Assembly: GCF_001984055.1 (NCBI RefSeq)
Contig: NZ_LYVO01000030.1
Location: forward strand, 16,889 to 80,888
Origin: Variovorax sp. KK3
GTDB taxonomy: Bacteria; Pseudomonadota; Gammaproteobacteria; Burkholderiales; Burkholderiaceae_C
Direction: 5' to 3'
DNA: 64,000 nucleotides
Every line of letters begins with the position of its first letter. The first letter of the stretch is position 1. A program made the position numbers and the translations under genes. Below are positions 33,780-42,300 of the stretch, piece by piece. The notes beneath the pieces were generated by a model that saw nothing but the letters and a program-made list of their open reading frames with translations, did not search any database and was not told where the DNA came from.

Positions 33780-35054
33780 TCAGCAGGTGTGAACCAGCCG
33801 GCCACCGACCAGCGTATGCCGCGTCCGCCCTCGCAGGGCATAGCCGCCGAAGGGCGTGTGCTTGCCCTGGCTGCGCAGGGCCTCGGGCCGGACCTGCCAT
33901 TCGATGGCGGGATCGGCCACGCAGACGTCGGCTGCGCCGCCCTGCTCCAACCGGCCCGCTCCCGCGACGCCGACCAGCCGCGCCGGCGCAGCGCTGACGA
34001 CCTCGACGGCACGCATGAGTCCGGCGCCGCTCTGCTCGCCCCACTGCAGGGCCAGCGGCAGCAGCAGTTCGAGGCCGCTGGCGCCGGGTTCGCTCTCTGC
34101 GAAGGGCAAGGTTTTCGCGTCGGCCTCCACCGGCGTGTGGTCGGAAACCAGGGCGTCGATGGTGCCGTCGGCCAGCCCGGCCGACAGCGCGTCGCGGTCG
34201 CGCTGCTGGCGCAGCGGTGGGTTGAGGCGCGCGCGGCTGTCGAAGTACCCGATGTCGATGTCGGCCAGGTGCAGCGAATTGATGCTGACATCGCAGCTGA
34301 CAGGCAGCCCTTCGGCCTTGGCCGCGCGGACCAGGGCCACGCCCGCCGCACTCGACAGGCGGCACAGGTGAACCCGCGCGCCAGTGGAACGGACCAGTTC
34401 GAAGATCGTGAAGAGCGCGATCGTCTCCGCCGCCACCGGCACGCCCGACAGCCCCAGGCGCGTGGCCAGCGGGCCGCTGGCGGCCACGCCCTGCCCCAGG
34501 TCGCGGTCTTGCGGCCGCAGCCATGCCGTGTAGCCGAAGGTGCTGGCGTACTGCAGCGCACGCTGCAGTACCTGCGTGCTGGGCATCGGCACCTCGGCCT
34601 GGCTGAAGCCGATACAGCCGGCTTCGGTGAGCTCGGCCATTTCGGTCAGCACCTCGCCCTTGAGCCCCCGGGTCAGCGCGCCGAGCGGAAAGAGGCGCGC
34701 GCTCTGCATCTTCTCCGCCCGGAACTTGAGCATCTCGACCAGTCCGGGCTCGTCGAGCACGGGGTCGGTGTCGGGCGGGCAGACCAGGCTGGTCACGCCG
34801 CCGGCCACGGCCGCGGCCATCTCGCTTTCGAGCATGCGCTCGTGCTCGTAGCCGGGCTCTCGAAGGCGCGCCGCCAGGTCGACCAGGCCCGGCAGGACAA
34901 GGCAGCCGGTGGCATCGAGCGTGCGGTCGGCGTTGAAGTCGGCAGGCGTGCCGCCGATGGCGAGCAGCTTGCCGTCGGCTACGGCCACGTCGGCCTGCCT
35001 GTCGAGTCCGGACGCGGGGTCGACGACGCGTCCGTTGGTTATCAAAATTCTCAT
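33780..35054 (-). CDS. pyrC: Dihydroorotase-like protein, probably inactive (PyrC')
   Basis: A 424-residue amidohydrolase-fold protein of the class I dihydroorotase family. The metal-binding D-x-H-x-H before LREPG is replaced by GLVDLAARLREPG (about 57-69), and the C-terminal active-site TDHAPH region reads VSDHTPVEADA. Both His of the first motif are missing, so it should not hydrolyse dihydroorotate. Such inactive homologues encoded after pyrB are known to be structural partners of aspartate transcarbamoylase, as PyrC' in Pseudomonas. Start at MRILITNGRVVDP; the frame runs further upstream into the structured pyrB-pyrC' spacer. An active dihydroorotase should be elsewhere in the genome. Confidence 0.88.
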   Translation of the reverse strand: MRILITNGRVVDPASGLDRQADVAVADGKLLAIGGTPADFNADRTLDATGCLVLPGLVDLAARLREPGYEHERMLESEMAAAVAGGVTSLVCPPDTDPVLDEPGLVEMLKFRAEKMQSARLFPLGALTRGLKGEVLTEMAELTEAGCIGFSQAEVPMPSTQVLQRALQYASTFGYTAWLRPQDRDLGQGVAASGPLATRLGLSGVPVAAETIALFTIFELVRSTGARVHLCRLSSAAGVALVRAAKAEGLPVSCDVSINSLHLADIDIGYFDSRARLNPPLRQQRDRDALSAGLADGTIDALVSDHTPVEADAKTLPFAESEPGASGLELLLPLALQWGEQSGAGLMRAVEVVSAAPARLVGVAGAGRLEQGGAADVCVADPAIEWQVRPEALRSQGKHTPFGGYALRGRTRHTLVGGRLVHTC

Positions 35055-35077
35055 GCTGGATTCCTGAGGCCTGACCG

Positions 35078-35200
35078 AAATGGCGGTCGAGCGGCGTAGC
35101 GAGCGAGCCGAGGTCGCGGCGAGCAACGCAGCCGCACTTTCGTGCGGCGAGCAGCGCAGGTGCGAGATCGGTTCGCGCAGTAGCCGAGCGGCCGCCATTT
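35078..35200. repeat. Structured spacer with inverted repeat between pyrB and pyrC'
   Basis: AAATGGCGG (35078-35086) and its exact complement CCGCCATTT (35192-35200) bracket the spacer, with further partial matches inside the arms. In the centre is a perfect 7-bp hairpin, GCCGCAC-TTTC-GTGCGGC (35131-35148), flanked by near-copies GCGAGCAACGCA and GCGAGCAGCGCA. The right arm includes the first base of the pyrB stop. It may be a dispersed intergenic palindromic element or an mRNA structure that tunes pyrC' expression. Confidence 0.55.
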
Positions 35201-36162
35201 CATGCTTCGTTACCTGCGACGATGCTCATGACGGCCATGCGCACGGCGATGCCGAAAGTGACCTGCGGCAGGATCACGCTCTGCCGGCCATCGACCACTG
35301 CCGAGTCGATCTCCACGCCGCGGTTGATGGGCCCCGGATGCATCACGATGGCATCGGGTTTGGCCAGCTGAAGCTTCTCGGGCGTCAAGCCATAGGTCTT
35401 GAAGAATTCTTGCGACGACGGCAGCAGCGCGCCGCTCATGCGCTCGTTCTGCAGCCGCAGCATGATGATCACGTCGCAGTCGCGAATGCCTTCTTCGAGC
35501 GTGTGGCACACGCGCACGCCCATCTGGGCCATGTCGCCGGGCACCAGCGTCTTGGGTCCGACCACGCGAACCTCGGCACAGCCCAGCGTCGTCAGCGCAT
35601 GGATGTCGGAGCGCGCGACGCGCGAGTGCAGCACGTCGCCGACGATCGCCACCGTGAGGTTGGCGAAGTCCTTCTTGTAGTGCCGGATCGTGTACATGTC
35701 GAGCAGCCCCTGCGTCGGGTGCGCATGGCGGCCGTCGCCGGCATTCACCACATGCACGTGGGGCGCCACGTGCTGAGCGATCAGGTAAGGGGCGCCCGAC
35801 TCGCTGTGCCGAACCACGAAGAGGTCGGCCGCCATCGCGCTCAGGTTGGCGATGGTGTCGAGCAGCGACTCGCCCTTGCTCGCCGATGAGCGAGCGATGT
35901 CGAGATTGATCACGTCGGCCGACAGCCGCTTGGCCGCGATCTCGAAGGTGGTGCGGGTGCGCGTCGAGTTCTCGAAGAACAGGTTGAACACGCTCTTGCC
36001 GCGCAGCAGCGGCACCTTCTTGACCTCGCGGTCGCTCACGCTGGCGAAGGTGGCGGCGGTGTCGAGGATCTGCGTGAGGATGGACTTCGGCAGGCCCTCG
36101 ATCGACAACAGGTGGATCAGCTCGCCGTTCTGGTTGAGTTGGGGGTTGCGCTTGTAGAGCAT
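35200..36162 (-). CDS. pyrB: Aspartate carbamoyltransferase catalytic subunit
   Basis: A 320-residue ATCase making N-carbamoyl-aspartate in pyrimidine synthesis. Signatures are FFENSTRTRTTFE (carbamoyl-phosphate loop, about 60), HPTQGLLDMY (about 145), and MHPGPINRGVEIDS (about 274). The ORF stays open upstream to 36447, but ATG 36162 has GGGAGA seven bases upstream and the family N-terminus. It is followed by pyrC' and preceded by pyrR, so the complex subunits and a regulator share one transcript. Confidence 0.95.
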   Translation of the reverse strand: MLYKRNPQLNQNGELIHLLSIEGLPKSILTQILDTAATFASVSDREVKKVPLLRGKSVFNLFFENSTRTRTTFEIAAKRLSADVINLDIARSSASKGESLLDTIANLSAMAADLFVVRHSESGAPYLIAQHVAPHVHVVNAGDGRHAHPTQGLLDMYTIRHYKKDFANLTVAIVGDVLHSRVARSDIHALTTLGCAEVRVVGPKTLVPGDMAQMGVRVCHTLEEGIRDCDVIIMLRLQNERMSGALLPSSQEFFKTYGLTPEKLQLAKPDAIVMHPGPINRGVEIDSAVVDGRQSVILPQVTFGIAVRMAVMSIVAGNEA

Positions 36163-36181
36163 CAGGTCTCCCGCCGGGCCG

Positions 36182-36210
36182 CCCCGAGGGAGGCCGTCAC
36201 CCCCTCGGGG
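36182..36210. repeat. CCCCGAGGG inverted repeat upstream of pyrB
   Basis: Perfect 9-bp arms CCCCGAGGG/CCCTCGGGG with an 11-nt loop, in the 88-bp gap between pyrR and pyrB. No T-run follows on either strand, so it is not a simple terminator. It may be a dispersed intergenic palindrome or a leader structure affecting pyrB. Confidence 0.6.
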
Positions 36211-36250
36211 GGCAGCGAATACACGAAGTGGTGAGCGTGGGGGCGCTTCA

Positions 36251-36745
36251 TCAGGCTTGCTCCACCTGGAACCGGAGGCCGCTCTTCTCGTCTCTCGCCA
36301 AGGCGAGCGCCTGCGCCGCGGGCAGCTCGAGCTTCGTTGCGGCGAAGTCCGCCGCCACGGGCAGCTCGCGCCCGCCGCGGTCGACCATGACCGCGAGCCG
36401 CACGCAGCTCGGACGGCCGAAGTCGAACAGTTCATTGAGCACCGCACGGATGGTGCGGCCGGTGTAGAGCACGTCGTCGAGCAGCAGCACGTCGGCGCCG
36501 TTCACGTCGAAGGGCAGCGAGGTCTGCGCGCTCGCCGCCATGCCACGCCGCGCGAAATCGTCGCGGTGCATGGCCGACGAGATGATGCCGGGCGCCCCAG
36601 GCAGGCCCAGGTCTTTCTGCAGGCGCTCGACCAGCCAGGCACCGCCGGAGGTGACGCCGACGAGGCGGGTGTCCCCGCGCATCAGGGCTTTCACGCCACG
36701 CAGCAGCTCGAGGTAGAGCGCTTCGGCGTCGGGAATGGGGGTCAC
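36251..36745 (-). CDS. pyrR: PyrR regulator / uracil phosphoribosyltransferase
   Basis: A 164-residue PRTase-fold protein. The PRPP-binding loop is VLLLDDVLYTGRTIRAVLN (about 90-108), with GVTSGGAWLV (about 32) and a basic region typical of PyrR. It makes UMP from uracil and PRPP and in many bacteria regulates pyr genes by RNA binding. A GTG start is used (36745), overlapping the ruvX stop as GTGA. Its position directly upstream of pyrB fits pyr control, though no Bacillus-type attenuator is seen. Confidence 0.9.
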   Translation of the reverse strand: MTPIPDAEALYLELLRGVKALMRGDTRLVGVTSGGAWLVERLQKDLGLPGAPGIISSAMHRDDFARRGMAASAQTSLPFDVNGADVLLLDDVLYTGRTIRAVLNELFDFGRPSCVRLAVMVDRGGRELPVAADFAATKLELPAAQALALARDEKSGLRFQVEQA

Positions 36746-37179
36746 GCAAGACTCCTCAGGAACTGTTCAAGAATGATGCAGGCCGAGGCCGCGTCGGCAT
36801 CGCGTGCGCCCCCGGCGAGCGCCTCGGTCGTGCTGTAGCGCTCGTCGACCTCGTACACCGGCAAGCCGAAGCGCCCTCTCAGCTGGCGGGCGAAGCGCTG
36901 GGCGGCGCGGGTGTTGTCGTGCGCGGCGCCGTCGGGGTGGTAGGGGATGCCGACCACGAGGGCGTCCGGCTGCCATTCGCGGATGCGGGCTTCGACCTGC
37001 GCGAAACGGGCGTCGCCTTCGGCCCGGATGGTCGACTGCGGCGTCGCGGCGGCCAGCAGCCGGTTGCCGCTGGCCACGCCGGTGCGCTTCAGACCGAAGT
37101 CGAAGGCCAGGAAGCTTTGGAAATGCGATGGAACAGAGGCAGGAGGGGCGGCGCTGTCGGGCATGGCCTCGACCCTCAT
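36742..37179 (-). CDS. ruvX: Putative Holliday junction resolvase / pre-16S rRNA nuclease RuvX (YqgF)
   Basis: A 145-residue RNase H-fold nuclease of the YqgF family: FLAFDFGLKRTGVASG (catalytic Asp, about 24-39), ALVVGIPYHPDGAAHDNT (about 72) and VYEVDERYSTTEA (about 106). Involved in 16S rRNA 5' maturation and proposed in recombination. ATG 37179 overlaps the yqgE stop (ATGA); a later ATG at 37164 is also possible and is closer to the usual family start. Coupled at both ends to yqgE and pyrR. Confidence 0.9.
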   Translation of the reverse strand: MRVEAMPDSAAPPASVPSHFQSFLAFDFGLKRTGVASGNRLLAAATPQSTIRAEGDARFAQVEARIREWQPDALVVGIPYHPDGAAHDNTRAAQRFARQLRGRFGLPVYEVDERYSTTEALAGGARDADAASACIILEQFLRSLA

Positions 37180-37775
37180 GCGTGCCCCGCCTCGGGCGAC
37201 AGGGTCCAGGCCTGCAGGCCGAGCAGCAGCAGCGCCTTGTCGTAGCGCTGCTCGATGGGGGTGTCGAAGATCACGGCCGGGTCGGCGCCCACGGTGAGCC
37301 AGCTGTTCTCGGCCAGTTCGGATTCGAGCTGGCCCTCGCCCCAGGCCGCGTAGCCGAGCGACACCAGCACCTTGCGCGGCCCGGCACCGGTGGCCAGCGC
37401 CTCCAGCACGTCTTTGGAGGTGGTCATTTCGAGGCCGCCGGGGATGGTCATGGTGGAGGCGTAGACCGACTCGTTGGGCTTCTCGCCCTCGCCGAACACC
37501 GGCTCGTGCAGCACGAAGCCACGCTCGGTTTGCACCGGGCCACCCTGGAAGACCGGCGCCGTGCCGAGTTCGGGACGTGAGAGGCGCAGTTCGATCTTTT
37601 CGAACAGCACGCCGAGGTTGATGTCGCTGGGTTTGTTGATCACCAGGCCGAGCGCGCCGCGCTCGCTGTGTTCGCAAAGATAGACCACGCTTCGACTGAA
37701 GGCTTTGTCCGACAGCCCCGGCATCGCAATCAGAAAGTGATGCGTGAGGTTCATCGGGGCAGAATCGGAAGCCAT
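37176..37775 (-). CDS. yqgE: YqgE/AlgH family protein (UPF0301)
   Basis: A 199-residue UPF0301 protein. Diagnostic blocks are NLTHHFLIAMPGL (about 9), VVYLCEHSERGALGLVINKP (about 31), FQGGPVQTERGFVLH (about 75) and SLGYAAWGEGQLESEL (about 142). Function is not established; AlgH is named for an effect on alginate expression in Pseudomonas. The start is either 37775 (overlapping the divergent photolyase start) or ATG 37754, which gives the conserved NLTHHFL N-terminus; neither has a strong ribosome-binding site. First gene of the run to plsC. Confidence 0.9.
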   Translation of the reverse strand: MASDSAPMNLTHHFLIAMPGLSDKAFSRSVVYLCEHSERGALGLVINKPSDINLGVLFEKIELRLSRPELGTAPVFQGGPVQTERGFVLHEPVFGEGEKPNESVYASTMTIPGGLEMTTSKDVLEALATGAGPRKVLVSLGYAAWGEGQLESELAENSWLTVGADPAVIFDTPIEQRYDKALLLLGLQAWTLSPEAGHA

Positions 37776-39294
37776 GCCGCCGATTTTACTGGCCGTCGAC
37801 AAGACGTACCCCAAGGGCCTGATGTGGTTCCGCCGCGACCTGCGCGTGGACGACAACGCCGCGCTCTACCATGCCCTGCGCGCCTGCCGTCAGGTGGTGT
37901 GCGTGTTCGTGTTCGACCGGGCCATCCTCGATGACCTGCCGCGCACCGACCGGCGGGTCGAATTCATCCGGGAGTCGCTGGTCGAGCTGGCGTCCGAGCT
38001 GCATGCGCTGGGCGGCGGCCTGATCGTGCGCCATGCCGTCGCGGAGGACGAGATCGCGACGCTGGCGCGCGATCTGGAGGTGCAGGCGGTCTTCGCGAAT
38101 CGCGACGACGAACCGGAGGCACTGGCGCGCGACGCCAAGGTGCTGGGCGGGCTGGCCAATGGCGGCGTCAGCTTCCACACCTACAAGGACCAGGCCATCT
38201 TCGACCGCGACGAGCTGCTGACGAAGGCCGGGCAGCCGTACACCGTGTTCGGGCCCTACCGTCGGGCGTGGATGGCGAAGGTGGACGACTTCTACTTGAA
38301 GGCCTACCCGGTTCGAAACCATGCCGATGCGCTGGTGGCGCCACCGACCGATCATCGATCGGCCGTGCCGTCGCTGGCCGACATCGGCTTCGAGAAAAGC
38401 AATCTCGGCGAGCTGGAAATGCCGACCGGCAGCCGGGGCGGCGTGGCTTTGTTCGAGCACTTCTTCGACCGCATCGACCGTTACCACGAAACCCGCAACT
38501 TCCCTGCGGTGCGCGGGCCCAGCTACCTGGGTGTGCACCTGCGCTTCGGCACCGTTTCCGTCCGGCAGATGGCAAGCGTGGCGCACCAGCTCGCGCTGCA
38601 GGGCGACGAAGGCGCTTCGACCTGGCTCGGTGAGTTGATCTGGCGCGATTTCTTCTTCCAGGTGCTGACGCACCATCCGGGCGTCGGTGAGGGCAAGAGT
38701 TTCCGGCCCGAATACGACCGGATCCAGTGGCACCACGGCAAGCATGCCGACGCGCTGTTCAAGGCGTGGTGCGAGGGACGCACCGGCTACCCGCTGGTGG
38801 ACGCTGCCATGTTGCAGATCAACCAGAGCGGCTACATGCACAACCGCCTGCGCATGGTGGTGGCCAGCTTTCTCTGCAAGGACCTGGGCCTCGACTGGCG
38901 GCGTGGCGAGCGCTATTTCGCCGTGCACCTCAACGACTTCGAGCTGTCGTCGAACAACGGCAACTGGCAATGGGCCAGCTCCAGCGGCTGCGACGCGCAG
39001 CCCTACTTCCGCATCTTCAACCCCGTCACGCAGAGCGAGCGCTTCGATCCCGAGGGCAAGTTCATCCGGCGCTACCTGCCGCAGCTGGCAAAGCTCCCGA
39101 ACGCGCGCATTCACGCACCCTGGACCGCGGCACCGCTCGAGCTGGAAGCGGCCGACGTGCGCCTGGGCGACAACTACCCGGCGCCCATCGTCGACCATGC
39201 CGTGGCGCGGGAGCACACGCTCGAGCGCTACGCGGTGGTACGCGAAGGGCCGCGTGAGCCCCGTGGGAACAAGAAGAAAAAGGCCGGCGCCTGA
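37774..39294 (+). CDS. phrB: Deoxyribodipyrimidine photolyase
   Basis: A 506-residue class I CPD photolyase/cryptochrome. The N-terminal photolyase domain begins with GLMWFRRDLRVDDN. The FAD-binding C-terminal half has WLGELIWRDFFFQ (about 285), MLQINQSGYMHNRLRMV (about 347), NNGNWQWASSSGCDAQPYFR (about 393) and FDPEGKFIRRYLP. It repairs UV dimers with blue light. The start at 37774 follows CGGAAG and overlaps the divergent yqgE start. The tail (NKKKKAGA) and stop lie inside the palindrome shared with chpA. Confidence 0.92.
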   Translation: MPPILLAVDKTYPKGLMWFRRDLRVDDNAALYHALRACRQVVCVFVFDRAILDDLPRTDRRVEFIRESLVELASELHALGGGLIVRHAVAEDEIATLARDLEVQAVFANRDDEPEALARDAKVLGGLANGGVSFHTYKDQAIFDRDELLTKAGQPYTVFGPYRRAWMAKVDDFYLKAYPVRNHADALVAPPTDHRSAVPSLADIGFEKSNLGELEMPTGSRGGVALFEHFFDRIDRYHETRNFPAVRGPSYLGVHLRFGTVSVRQMASVAHQLALQGDEGASTWLGELIWRDFFFQVLTHHPGVGEGKSFRPEYDRIQWHHGKHADALFKAWCEGRTGYPLVDAAMLQINQSGYMHNRLRMVVASFLCKDLGLDWRRGERYFAVHLNDFELSSNNGNWQWASSSGCDAQPYFRIFNPVTQSERFDPEGKFIRRYLPQLAKLPNARIHAPWTAAPLELEAADVRLGDNYPAPIVDHAVAREHTLERYAVVREGPREPRGNKKKKAGA

Positions 39295-39312
39295 GGGCGC
39301 CGGCCCTCAGGC
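39289..39312 (-). terminator. Palindrome spanning both stop codons of phrB and chpA
   Basis: Perfect 10-bp arms GCCTGAGGGC/GCCCTCAGGC with a 4-nt loop. The left arm contains the phrB TGA and the right arm the chpA TGA. On the minus strand the stem is followed, after seven bases, by TTTTTCTTCTT (the complement of the photolyase lysine codons), so it can end the pil-chp transcript. On the plus strand there is no T-run. Confidence 0.6.
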
Positions 39313-42300
39313 CGCCATTGCCTGGGGCGTCTCGGCGCTGGCGTAGCGCCGCACCAGGCGCAGCAGCTCGTCTTCGGCATAGGGCTTGCCGAGGTAGTGA
39401 TTGACGCCCAGCGCGCGCGCATGGTCGTGGTGCTTCTCGGCGATGCGCGACGTGATCATGATGATCGGCAGGTCGGCCAGCGCGGCGTCGGCGCGGATGT
39501 TGCGGGCGAGGTCGAAACCGTCCATGCGCGGCATCTCGATGTCCGACAGAACCACCGACGGGCGCTCCTGTTGCAGGCGTTCGAGCGCTTGCAGGCCGTC
39601 GGCCGCCAGCGCCACCCGATAACCCTCGCGCTGCAACAGGCGCTGCGTGACGCGGCGCACGGTGATCGAATCGTCCACCACCAGCACCAGCGGCACTTGC
39701 GGCGCCGGCTGATGCGCCGCCGGCATGTCGGAACCACGCGCCGCGGCCATCGCCGCGACGGCGCCGGACTGGATCTGGCGCGCCAGGTCGCCGTGCACCG
39801 CGGCCAGCGCCACGGGGTTGTAGATCAGTGCAACCGCACCGGAGGCCAGCACCGAAATGCCGGCCATGCCGGGCAGCCGCGACAGCTGCGGCCCGAGGTT
39901 CTTGACCACCACTTCCTGGTTGCCGAGCACTTCGTCCACGTGCAGGGCCACCCGCTGCGCCGCGCTTCGCACGATCACGACGGTGTTGGCCTTGCCCGTG
40001 CCGCGCTCGCTGCGCGAGGACGACTGCAGCAGCGCGCCGGCCCAGAAGAAGGGCACCTGCTCGCCGCCGAACGAATAGTGCTGCGCCTGGTAGGCCGCCT
40101 CGAGTTCGGGGCCGCTGACGCGCTGCACCAGCTCGACCAGGTTGGAGGGCACACCGACGGAACTGGCGCCGGCGCGCACCATGACCACGTGCGTCACCGC
40201 GGTGGTCAGCGGCAACACCAGCTTGAACTCGGTGCCTTCGCCCGCCTTGCTCTTGGTCTCGATGCGGCCACCGAGCGCCGCGACCTGCGAGCGAACGACG
40301 TCCATGCCGATCCCGCGGCCGGCCAGTTCGGAAACCTGGTCGGCGGTGGAAAAGCCCGGCGTGAAGATCAGGTCGGCCGCCTCGGCCTCGCTCAGATGCT
40401 GGTCGGCGGACACCAGGCCCAACGCACGCCCACGTTCGACGATGCGCGCGTGGTTGAGCCCGGCACCGTCGTCGCGGAAGCTGACCGAGACGTCGTTGCC
40501 CTCGTGATGCAGCTCGATGGCGATCAGGCCGCTCGCTTCCTTGCCGGCCCTCTCGCGCGTCGCGACGTCTTCGATCCCATGCGCGACGCTGTTGCGCAGC
40601 AGGTGCTCGAAGGCCGGCGTCATGCGGTCCAGTACGCCGCGGTCCATCTCGATGGTGCCGCCGACGATGTCGAGGCGGACCTGCTTGCCGGTGTCCTTGG
40701 AGGCCTGGCGCACCACGCGGTAGAGGCGCTCGGATATGCCTTCGAATTCCACCATGCGCGTGCGCAGCAGGCCGCGCTGCAGTTCGCGCGTTTGCCGGGC
40801 CTGGGCGCTCAGGTCGTCTTCGGTGGCCTGCACGGTTTTCTGCAGCGTGCGCTGCACCGTGGCCACGTCGTTGACCGACTCGGCCATCATGCGGGTGAGT
40901 TCCTGCACCCGGGTGAAGCGGTCGAACTCGAGCGGATCGAAGGACTGGGCCGAATCCTTGGCCTGGGCCAGGCGCGACTGCATCTGGCTTTCGGCCTGTA
41001 CCTCGATGTCGCGCAGCTGCTGGCGCAGGCGGTCGAGGTTGCCGGTCAGGTCGTGCAGCGAACCGCGCAACTGGCTGAGCTCGGCTTCGAGGCGAGAGCG
41101 CGTGATGATGACCTCGCCGGCCTGCGCGACCAGGCGGTCGAGCAGGTGGGTGCGAATGCGCACGGCCTGGCTGGTGATGGGCCGCAGCGGCGTGAGCGTC
41201 GACGGTGAAGGCAGCGCAACGGCCGGGCGAACGGGCGCCTCGTCGGACGCTGCCAGGGCCGACAGCGCGTCGTTGGCTTTCGCGATGGCCTGCGCGCCTT
41301 CCGCTTCAGTCTCGTGTGCTGCTTCGGCCTGCGGCACGGGGGCGGCGGCCGGTTCGGGAGTAGCCGCGGGCGCGGCAGCCCGCTGCGCCAGCTCGGTCTG
41401 CATGGCATCGTCGGCCACGCGCAGCGCGTCGAAGGTGGCTTGGAGCGAATCGAATCGGGCCAGAAGCTGTTCGACGGAAGCGCGGTCCGCACCGGTCGAG
41501 CCGATGGCTTCGATCTCCGACTCCATGCGATGGGCGCGCTCGCCCAGGCGCATCGCACCGGCCAGCCGGGCGCTGCCCTTCAGCGTGTGCAGGGTGCGCA
41601 GCGTGGAGGCACGCGGCGCCGGGTCGTCCAGGCGCTGCGACCAGGCGCGCAGGGCGGCGCCGAGCTGCGGCAGCAATTCGGCTGCTTCTTCCTCGAATAT
41701 CGGAAACAGATCGACGTCGACCGCATCGGTCACGTCGATGGAGTCTTCGCCCTCGTCGAGCGACACGTCGGCGCCGCCGATGCGCGGGAGCGGCACGGTG
41801 TTCGCAGCCGGCTCGCCGACGTCTGCCGGCATCGGCCATTCCGCCACGTCACGCAACGCATGCAGCGTTGCCACCGACGGCTCCTTGAGGAAGCCTGCGG
41901 CGAACTGATGCAGCAGTCGCCGCAGCTCGTCGGCTGCAGCGACGAGCACTGCGCCTTGCGCCGGCGTGCCGCGGCCCTGCATGTGCAAGTGCTGCAGCGC
42001 TGCCTCGAACGAACGGGCCATGTCCGACAAGCCCTGGAAGCCCACCGTCGCCGAGCTGCCCGCCAGGGAGTGGGCCAGGTTGATGGTGGATTCGGCCACG
42101 CGGTGGTGCGATTCGAGCGCCCACTCGCCGACATCGTGGACCAACTGCCGCGACCATTCGTCGGCTTCGACAAGGTAGACGTTGTAGAGCGCGATGCCGA
42201 TGCGCAACGGACCGATCACCTTGACCTGATCCTCGGCGCTGGGCGTCGCGGCTTCCTCGATCGGCGCGTCGGCAGCAGCCGCTGCGGCAGCCATCGATGG

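Noticed and set aside
32828..33997. Plus-strand frame of 389 codons through the candidate 6S region and plsC
   Set aside because: No ribosome-binding site or family features, reads straight through a strong terminator, and lies opposite two real genes.
35080..35889. Plus-strand frame starting in the pyrB-pyrC' spacer
   Set aside because: Covers the inverted repeat and runs antisense to pyrB; low-complexity product.
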